From assembly GCA_947057405.1 (NCBI GenBank), contig CAMSEJ010000044.1, positions 1 through 11,077 on the forward strand: a stretch of 11,077 nucleotides of DNA, read 5' to 3'. A program made the translations under genes and the position numbers. Origin of the DNA: an uncultured Roseburia sp. (lineage in GTDB: Bacteria > Bacillota > Clostridia > Lachnospirales > Lachnospiraceae). This document shows, in pieces, positions 6,431-11,077 of the stretch (positions are counted from its first letter, which is position 1; the number at the start of each line of letters is the position of its first letter). Below the pieces are notes generated by a model. It worked only from the letters and a program-made list of their open reading frames with translations. It ran no database searches and was not told where the DNA came from.

Positions 6431-6496
6431 CTTGCGGTAGAAAAGAGGAGGCTTTTTCAGTATGCTGCGGCAAATTTAGAAAGTACGGCATAAATA

Positions 6497-6525
6497 TTGA
6501 CATTATCTGTTTCATATATTACACT
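6497..6525 (+). promoter_or_regulatory. promoter of the lipoprotein cassette
   Basis: Perfect TTGACA (6497-6502), a 17-base spacer and TACACT (6520-6525). It lies between the tube gene and the lipoprotein gene, so the latter can be expressed independently of the tail operon. Confidence 0.68.
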
Positions 6526-6557
6526 TATTAATAATATATAGAAAGGGGATGTGAAAT

Positions 6558-7199
6558 ATGAGGAGAAAAGTATCGCTCATATTGTTAGGTGCCGTACTAT
6601 GCATATCTGCTGCAGCATGCACAGGAAGCACCGGACAAGAAAGCACGTCGGACAGTACAGGCGTTGAGACACAGGCCGGGACAGAGGCCTCTGTAGATTC
6701 AGGCGCAGCAGGAACGGAGCAGCAGACACAGATACCGCAGACGGAAACGCAGGAAGAGGAACAGCAGCAGGAAGAAACGATATACAATATGGGAGAAACG
6801 GCACAGTTAGGAGAATGGGATGTATCGGTTACAGATATGCAGCTGATTGAATCCATTTCCGAAAACTATATCGAATACAGACCGCAGAATGAAGGCGGTA
6901 AATATATACAGGTATTTGTAACGGTGACCAACAACGGAAAACAATCCAACACATTTCTGCCGTCCTTCGTGTATGGTGATGCTGTTTATGCGAGGATATT
7001 ATATGCGGATGGCTATGAATTTAATTCAACGCAATTATTGGGATACAGCAAGGATCTGCATGACTCCAATTTGAATCCGCTGACACAGGGAACAGGTGAA
7101 ATCCTGTTTGAGGTCCCGGACACAGTCGCGTCGTCTGCAGACGAATTGTTAATCAGGTTCAGTGCCGGTGAAGAAGCGATTAGCTTTAAAATCCGGTAA
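6558..7199 (+). CDS. DUF4352-type lipoprotein (moron-like insertion)
   Basis: A 213-residue predicted surface lipoprotein. Residues 1-20 form a signal peptide (RRK, then LILLGAVL). C21 after SAAA is the likely lipidated cysteine, although position -3 is Ala rather than the usual Leu. Residues 22-75 are a flexible Ser/Thr/Gln/Glu-rich linker. Residues about 78-213 are a beta-rich domain resembling DUF4352 (telokin-like): LGEWDVSVTDMQLIES, then KYIQVFVTVTNNGKQSNTFL and a closing LLIRFSAGEEAISFKI. Proteins of this kind are host-like, not tail parts. The gene has its own promoter and a strong terminator and sits between tube and chaperone genes that are normally adjacent, like a phage moron. The start follows AAAGGGG at about 10 bases. 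The role is unknown; immunity or surface modification are guesses. Confidence 0.82.
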   Translation: MRRKVSLILLGAVLCISAAACTGSTGQESTSDSTGVETQAGTEASVDSGAAGTEQQTQIPQTETQEEEQQQEETIYNMGETAQLGEWDVSVTDMQLIESISENYIEYRPQNEGGKYIQVFVTVTNNGKQSNTFLPSFVYGDAVYARILYADGYEFNSTQLLGYSKDLHDSNLNPLTQGTGEILFEVPDTVASSADELLIRFSAGEEAISFKIR

Positions 7200-7210
7200 T
7201 TTTATGATTT

Positions 7211-7247
7211 AAAATACCCGCTTATTCAAAGTAAGCGGGTATTTTTA
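7211..7247 (+). terminator. intrinsic terminator of the lipoprotein cassette
   Basis: A perfect 14-bp stem, AAAATACCCGCTTA (7211-7224) with TAAGCGGGTATTTT (7232-7245), over a 7-nt loop, ending in TTTTT. It lies inside the tail gene order, 33 bases before the chaperone gene. Confidence 0.93.
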
Positions 7248-7279
7248 TGCACATTTTTTAAGAAAGAAAGGATAAAGAC

Positions 7280-7711
7280 ATGTCAAAATTTTCGTTATTT
7301 TTAAAAGCAAACAAGACAATAAGGGAGAATGAGAGATATGCTCCGACAAAAAGCATGGTGGATGAGAACGGAAAACCTCTGGAATGGGAGTTTCAGCATA
7401 TATCTTCTAAAGAAAATGAGGAACTGCGGGAATCATGCACAATAGAAGTGCAGGTGAAAGGGAAGCCGAATCTGTTCCGGCCGAAATTAAATACATCCCA
7501 ATATCTGGCAAAGATGATTGTGGCATCTACGGTATATCCGGATTTATACAACAAAGAGCTGCAGGATTCTTACGGTGTAATGACACCGGAAGATTTGGTT
7601 TTCCAGATGGTAGACGATCCGGGCGAGTATAACCAGCTTGGAGAGTGGCTGCAAAAGTTCCAGGGGTTTACAAAGAGCTTCGAGGAAAAGGTGAATGAGG
7701 GAAAAAACTGA
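7280..7711 (+). CDS. xkdN: tail assembly chaperone (XkdN-like), zero-frame product
   Basis: A 143-residue protein resembling PBSX XkdN (PF08890), the Gram-positive counterpart of lambda gpG. It binds the tape measure protein during tail assembly and is not part of the finished tail. Typical parts are the start MSKFSLFLKANKTIRENERY, the central EWEFQHISSKENEELRESCT, PKLNTSQYLAKMIVASTVYP (about 69-88) and DLVFQMVDDPGEYNQLGEWL (about 110-129). It ends GGA AAA AAC TGA: the stop codon directly follows a slippery heptamer, so a fraction of ribosomes should shift to the -1 frame and make the longer product annotated at 7708-7902. AAAGGA stands 8 bases upstream of ATG 7280. The gene should belong to the tail operon, but the terminator at 7211-7247 lies just upstream. 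Confidence 0.93.
   Translation: MSKFSLFLKANKTIRENERYAPTKSMVDENGKPLEWEFQHISSKENEELRESCTIEVQVKGKPNLFRPKLNTSQYLAKMIVASTVYPDLYNKELQDSYGVMTPEDLVFQMVDDPGEYNQLGEWLQKFQGFTKSFEEKVNEGKN
7702..7708 (+). other. -1 programmed ribosomal frameshift site (A AAA AAC)
   Basis: Zero-frame codons GGA AAA AAC TGA present the canonical heptamer A AAA AAC immediately before the stop. A candidate stimulatory stem GAAGGG (7717-7722)/CCCTTC (7751-7756) begins 8 nt downstream, and an SD-like AAGGTG lies at 7688-7693 upstream. The -1 frame then stays open for 64 codons with typical chaperone T-extension sequence. Confidence 0.85.
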
Positions 7712-7902
7712 TAACGGAAGGGGATTGGGAAGCAAATTATGCATATTATGCCCTTCTGAAACTACATATCCTGCCGTCCGTATTTTTGGAAATGGATGAG
7801 CAGGAAAAAGCATTTGTGGTAGCGGCGATTCAGTTGAAAACAGAACAGGATAGGAAGGAAGAGAGGAAAATGAAAGCGGCGGCCAGGAAGAGAGGGAGGT
7901 GA
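7708..7902 (+). CDS. -1 frameshift extension of the tail assembly chaperone (GT-type product)
   Basis: Read only after a -1 shift at 7702-7708, this adds 64 residues (LITEGDWEANYAYYALLKLH… ending in AAARKRGR) to the 143-residue chaperone, giving a fusion of about 207 residues that spans 7280-7902. The pattern LPSVFLEMDEQEKAFVVAAI followed by a Lys/Arg/Glu-rich helix is typical of the second part of Gram-positive tail assembly chaperones, equivalent to lambda gpT in gpGT, which recruits tube subunits to the tape measure. There is no in-frame start codon with a ribosome binding site near its beginning, so independent initiation is unlikely. The stop TGA (7900-7902) overlaps the ribosome binding site of the tape measure gene. 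Confidence 0.85.
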   Translation: MITEGDWEANYAYYALLKLHILPSVFLEMDEQEKAFVVAAIQLKTEQDRKEERKMKAAARKRGR

Positions 7903-7906
7903 TAGA

Positions 7907-9280
7907 GTGCTTGCGCAAATGGGTGCTATGGTACAAATTTTGCAGGCTTCTGCAAGCGCTGCGGTGGGACCAGTAGAAGAGCTGCATGAACGGATTGAAA
8001 GAAAATTTAATACAGAGGCATGGAACGATGTATACCATGTTATGAACGCTATTAAAACATCTGTTGTAGAATTGATTTCAATTGATAATTTGCAGAATGC
8101 ATTGAATATGTCAAGTGGAATTATGCAGACAACAGAAGAACTTGGAAAAATGAATCAAGAATTTGAAGAATCTTCTATGAATAGCAGTGAATTGGTAAAT
8201 ACAGTATATCTGTCAGCACAGGATGCAAGAAATTCTATAGAGGAAATGGCGTCAGTTGTGACGCAATTCGGAAATAATGCACAAAATGCTTTTGGCAGCA
8301 CAAAAGAAGTAGTTGACTTTTCTAACTTATTGCAAAAGCAACTGTCAATTGAAGATATTTCATCAGCAGATTCACAGGGAATAGTCCAACAATTATCGCA
8401 AATATTTGGGACAGGTATTATGTATGGAGAGGAATTTGAAGAATTCTTCAGAACTGTTCCGGGATTACTTCAAATAATTGCGGATTATATGAACTTGCCA
8501 ATTGAAAAAGTAAAACAGATGGCGGCTGAGGGAGGGGTATCAGCAGGTGTTATTAAAGATGCGGTCTTTGATGCAGCAGATAGTATTGATGTCGCATTTG
8601 ATCAGATACCCGCAAATTGGGAGCAAATTGGAACATCCATCAGAAATTCTGCAGAAATGGCATTTCATTCAATAATACAAAAGATATATGATTTTGCAAA
8701 TAGTGATGTGATAAATACATTTATAAATACTATTTCGCAGGGAATATCAGAACTTGCAAGTAGTGAAGCCTTACAGAATTTTACTGGAAAAATAGAGAGA
8801 TTAATGGAGGCGTTGAATAATTCTGCTGGAATTCAAAGCAGTATGGGTGTAATTATTTTTACATTTGAAGCAGTTATAAATATAGCTTCAATGGTGCTAG
8901 GGCTGGTAACGTCTATTTATGAATTTATGACGGAGAACTGGTCTGTTATAGCACCCATCATTTATGGTATTGTAACAGCATTAGCCATATATTATGGATG
9001 GGTTATTCTGGTAAAAATTGCACTGACAGCTCTTTCTATTGTTACAGGAATCTTAAACGCTGTAATGCGGATGAATCCTATCATGTTAATTGTAATGGCA
9101 ATAATTTTTTTAATTTCCCTTTTGTATGCCGCATGTGCTGCAATTGCAAAAGCGACCGGTGCTGCAGGGAGTGGACTGGGAATTATTGGTGGTTGTTTGA
9201 GTGTTGTTATTGCTGCATTTTGGAATCTGGGGATGCTAATAAGTAATATAATTATTGGCGCCTGGGAGGTAATAATATGA
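7907..9280 (+). CDS. tape measure protein, N-terminal part (split gene)
   Basis: The 457-residue N-terminal and membrane portion of the tail tape measure protein, which sets tail length and lines the tube. The start is GTG 7907 with a near-perfect GGGAGGTGAT 3-4 bases upstream, coupled to the chaperone stop. Residues about 90-240 match the conserved tape measure N-domain (LSAQDARNSIEEMASVVTQF, FSNLLQKQ, VPGLLQIIADYMNLPIEKVK, QMAAEGGVSAGVIKDAVFDA). Residues about 345-457 hold four to five hydrophobic segments (IAPIIYGIVTALAIYYGWVI, MLIVMAIIFLISLLYAAC). The frame ends at TGA 9278-9280 in the middle of the usual '…IIGAWEVI…' region. The continuation is in the frame that starts at 9277. Codon content changes sharply near 8000-8040 from about 53% to about 30% G+C, suggesting a mosaic origin. 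The usual long coiled-coil leader of such proteins is short here. Confidence 0.87.
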   Translation: MLAQMGAMVQILQASASAAVGPVEELHERIERKFNTEAWNDVYHVMNAIKTSVVELISIDNLQNALNMSSGIMQTTEELGKMNQEFEESSMNSSELVNTVYLSAQDARNSIEEMASVVTQFGNNAQNAFGSTKEVVDFSNLLQKQLSIEDISSADSQGIVQQLSQIFGTGIMYGEEFEEFFRTVPGLLQIIADYMNLPIEKVKQMAAEGGVSAGVIKDAVFDAADSIDVAFDQIPANWEQIGTSIRNSAEMAFHSIIQKIYDFANSDVINTFINTISQGISELASSEALQNFTGKIERLMEALNNSAGIQSSMGVIIFTFEAVINIASMVLGLVTSIYEFMTENWSVIAPIIYGIVTALAIYYGWVILVKIALTALSIVTGILNAVMRMNPIMLIVMAIIFLISLLYAACAAIAKATGAAGSGLGIIGGCLSVVIAAFWNLGMLISNIIIGAWEVII

Positions 9281-10038
9281 CAGTTGCTTTCCACAATGCT
9301 GTTTCGTCAATTAAAGGATGGTTTTATGGTTTGTTATCAACTGTATTAACTACGGTAGCAGGAATATGTGAAGCGCTTAACAAACTTCCTTTTATTAGTT
9401 TTGATTATTCCGGTATAGAAGGAGCTGCAAGTAATTATGCGGCAAAGGCACTGGAGGAAGCAAATAACAAAAAAGATTATACGAGTATATCCGATCAATT
9501 TAATAAAGGATTTCATACGTATAAGGCCTTTCAAGAAGGATGGGCTGAAAATGCATTTGAACAAGGTGCATCAACAGGCGATGCGTGGGCTCAGAAAGTA
9601 TCGGAATTCTTTTCGGGGATGACCGAAGATGCAGGAAATGGTATTGGAGAAAAGTATCAAAAAGACGCATACGAGGTTTCCGGTATAGGTGTAGAAGGAA
9701 GCAATCATACTGAGGCTAAAGGCGGTGTAGGAACGCCAGGATCAAATATTGGACAATCAGCAGCGAATTTGGGGCAGACAGCAGCAAATACCGGACAAAC
9801 GGCAGCGAATACTGCAGCAATAGCAGGGGCATTGGATATTACGAATGAACAGATAAAATATTTGAGGGATATGGCAGAACGAGATGTGGTAAACCGATAT
9901 ACAACAGCAAGTATTAAGGTAGAAATGATCAATCATAATAAAATTGATTCCAATATGGATTTGGATGGCGTTGTGAACAATCTGGTCGTTGCAGTGCAAT
10001 CCGCTATGTCTCAGGCAGCAGAGGGGGTACATATATAA
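9277..10038 (+). CDS. tape measure protein, C-terminal part (split gene)
   Basis: The 253-residue C-terminal part of a tape measure protein, overlapping the previous frame by 4 nt (ATGA) and preceded by GGGAGG 7 bases upstream of ATG 9277, so it can be translated by coupling. VAFHNAVSSIKGWFYGLLST followed by NKLPFISFDYSGI and the extreme end SNMDLDGVVNNL…AAEGVHI are what one expects after the membrane region of PBSX-like tape measure proteins, where they form one continuous chain. Residues about 158-180 carry a short GQTAANT-type repeat. Either a frameshift split one ancestral gene, or the tail is built from two tape measure chains. Together the two pieces total 710 residues, well below the roughly 1,300 of PBSX XkdO, which would predict a shorter tail. 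Confidence 0.82.
   Translation: MTVAFHNAVSSIKGWFYGLLSTVLTTVAGICEALNKLPFISFDYSGIEGAASNYAAKALEEANNKKDYTSISDQFNKGFHTYKAFQEGWAENAFEQGASTGDAWAQKVSEFFSGMTEDAGNGIGEKYQKDAYEVSGIGVEGSNHTEAKGGVGTPGSNIGQSAANLGQTAANTGQTAANTAAIAGALDITNEQIKYLRDMAERDVVNRYTTASIKVEMINHNKIDSNMDLDGVVNNLVVAVQSAMSQAAEGVHI
9751..9813 (+). repeat. three tandem 21-bp units inside the tape measure C-terminal part
   Basis: Units at 9751-9771, 9772-9792 and 9793-9813 encode GQSAANL, GQTAANT and GQTAANT (one residue offset of the frame). The units differ by a few bases, mainly at third positions, so the protein repeat looks selected rather than freshly duplicated. Confidence 0.7.
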
Positions 10039-10071
10039 GAGAATAATTTAACTAAATAACTATGTAGGGTA

Positions 10072-10100
10072 GTGACTTTTTTTGAAGATTACTGTATAAT
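10072..10100 (+). promoter_or_regulatory. promoter of the PH-SHOCT gene cassette
   Basis: GTGACT (10072-10077), a 17-base spacer and a perfect TATAAT (10095-10100), directly after the tape measure gene. The start point would be near 10107, 25 bases before the next start codon. Confidence 0.75.
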
Positions 10101-10131
10101 GTATATATATATTTTTAAGGAGGAAATGTAA

Positions 10132-10668
10132 ATGAGAACAGACATAGAATCAGCTTTAAAAAAGTATAAAATTCATACATTTGGTAGCAAAAAAGTAATT
10201 GAAAGAGCTGAGAGTATGCTCTGGAATGAGGAAAAAGTCATTTTTATCACACCGACGAATGCAGTTATTGGCAATGTATATGGCGGAAAAAAGGATAAAC
10301 TGCCAGGTGTTTTTGTATTAACAGATAAAAGGATTGTATTTGTTTATAGGATGCTTAAGGACGAAACATTTTTGGCATTTGGGCTATCAGAAATTCAATC
10401 TGTTGTCAGTAAAGGAGGTACACATGAGCATATTATAATTCAGACAACGACAAAGATATTGGATGTACTGACTCCGTATGGTATGGCGAAAGGGATAGTA
10501 AGTTTGATTTATAAAGCGATGAATCCTTTCAGAAATGCGACACAGGCATCGTCAGGCGAAAGGGACGGAAGCTTGGATCAGGTAGAGAAGCTATATCATA
10601 TGTGTGAACGCGGAATTATAACCCAGGAAGAATTTGAGTCAAAAAAAAGGCAGCTTTTAGGATTGTAA
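10132..10668 (+). CDS. PH-like domain protein with C-terminal SHOCT domain
   Basis: A 178-residue soluble protein. Residues about 20-135 look like a bacterial PH-like domain (YokE type): strands VIFITPTNAVIGNVYGG, LPGVFVLTDKRIVFVYRM, FLAFGLSEIQSVVSKGG and HIIIQTTTKILDVLTP. After a polar linker, residues about 148-178 form a SHOCT domain (LDQVEKLYHMCERGIITQEE, then FESKKRQLLGL), a short helical module usually found at the end of proteins, possibly mediating oligomerisation. AAGGAGG lies 8 bases before ATG 10132. This is not a tail component: baseplate genes would be expected here after the tape measure gene. Its own promoter marks it as part of an accessory cassette. Function is unknown; membrane or envelope-linked binding is a guess. 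Confidence 0.8.
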   Translation: MRTDIESALKKYKIHTFGSKKVIERAESMLWNEEKVIFITPTNAVIGNVYGGKKDKLPGVFVLTDKRIVFVYRMLKDETFLAFGLSEIQSVVSKGGTHEHIIIQTTTKILDVLTPYGMAKGIVSLIYKAMNPFRNATQASSGERDGSLDQVEKLYHMCERGIITQEEFESKKRQLLGL

Positions 10669-10724
10669 TAATAGTTTGTATCAGATAATGCAGACATTGG
10701 GACAAAAAAGTAGGAGGCCTTTAT

Positions 10725-11031
10725 ATGGGATGGATATTTGGTGCAGCATTTTCTTTTTTTCTGACATTTGGTTTTACATTGTGTATCTTTGTTGATCTGG
10801 ATAAGAACCTTATTCCCGGAGTGATTTTGGTAAGCATCTGTGTTTTCTTAGATATATTGTGTATCAGAAAACTGAACAGCAGAGTTAAAAAGAGGCAGCG
10901 TGCTATACAGGACGCTTTTGAAGAAGATGCAGGCCTGCTCGGAGCCCAGGAGTGGACACAGGCTCTGGATTCATTAGTACAGATTGAACGTTTGGAGAGT
11001 ATGTATAGACAGGGGATGCTTACTCAGGCAG
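10725..11031 (+). CDS. small membrane protein with SHOCT-like C-terminus, truncated by adapter
   Basis: 102 genuine codons are visible. Residues about 3-23 (WIFGAAFSFFLTFGFTLCIF) and 30-47 (IPGVILVSICVFLDILCI) are two membrane helices. A basic stretch and helical linker follow. From about residue 85 (VQIERLESMYRQGMLTQAE) a SHOCT-like module begins, similar to the end of the preceding protein. The codons after 11031 come from the sequencing adapter and give the spurious ending IGRAHV, so the true C-terminus, probably 10-15 further residues, is not in this window. AGGAGG sits 7 bases before ATG 10725, 56 bases after the PH-SHOCT stop and with no terminator between, so the two genes probably form one transcript. 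Function is unknown. Confidence 0.75.
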
Positions 11032-11077
11032 AGATCGGAAGAGCACACGTCTGAACTCCAGTCACATGGCATGATCT
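11032..11077 (+). other. Illumina TruSeq adapter and index (sequencing artefact)
   Basis: From 11032 the sequence reads AGATCGGAAGAGCACACGTC and continues through 11065 exactly as the standard TruSeq read-1 adapter. It is followed by an 8-base segment ATGGCATG (11066-11073), in the place of the i7 index, and ATCT (11074-11077), the start of the post-index adapter part. This is not genomic DNA. Confidence 0.98.

Noticed and set aside
7544..8038. 164-codon minus-strand frame opposite the chaperone and tape measure start
   Set aside because: It is antisense to the chaperone, its frameshift extension and the tape measure start, and has no ribosome binding site or domain.
9751..9813. Tandem 21-bp units as a CRISPR-like array
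   Set aside because: The units are contiguous with no spacers, lie in frame in a coding region and encode a protein repeat.
10719..11054. Complete membrane protein gene ending at 11054
   Set aside because: Its last residues and stop come from adapter sequence. Only codons to 11031 are genomic.

Overview
The window looks like chromosomal DNA of a Gram-positive anaerobe of the class Clostridia, probably a Lachnospiraceae-type gut bacterium. The basis is AGGAGG-type ribosome binding sites throughout, TTGACA-N17-TATAAT-type promoters, a clostridial siroheme-dependent nitrite/sulfite reductase, a DUF1492-type phage regulator, a decayed 'AAA-ATPase-like' gene of a family common in gut Clostridia and Bacteroidetes, and PBSX/XkdK-M-N type tail genes. 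This is inference from family resemblance; the genus cannot be named from the sequence alone.

Left flank (1-2581): two divergent leucine tRNA genes, an incomplete tRNA-Leu(AAG) on the minus strand and a complete tRNA-Leu(CAG) on the plus strand, each with its own strong promoter; a terminator; a degraded AAA-ATPase/PD-(D/E)XK family pseudogene; and, convergent to it, a complete nitrite/sulfite reductase gene.

Central element (2729-10038): a phage-derived contractile-tail locus. A short XRE repressor (minus) faces a DUF1492 sigma-like regulator (plus) across a divergent promoter pair with two identical palindromic operator candidates. After an intrinsic terminator come tail terminator protein, a 54-aa conserved small protein, tail sheath, tail tube, tail assembly chaperone with a -1 ribosomal frameshift extension, and a tape measure protein split over two overlapping frames. 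No terminase, portal, protease or capsid gene lies between the regulator and the tail genes, so the locus looks like a headless tail element (tailocin/PBSX-like) rather than a complete prophage. The tail genes are interrupted twice by cassettes that carry their own promoters: a DUF4352 lipoprotein gene, with its own promoter and terminator, between tube and chaperone; and a PH-SHOCT protein followed by a small membrane protein with a SHOCT-like end, placed after the tape measure gene where baseplate genes would be expected.

Right edge (11032-11077): not biological. The last 46 bases are an Illumina TruSeq-type adapter plus an index sequence, so the final gene is cut by the adapter and the window end is an assembly edge.

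Main uncertainties: whether baseplate, fibre and lysis genes continue beyond the contig edge, whether the tape measure split is real and tolerated, and whether the element is still functional.
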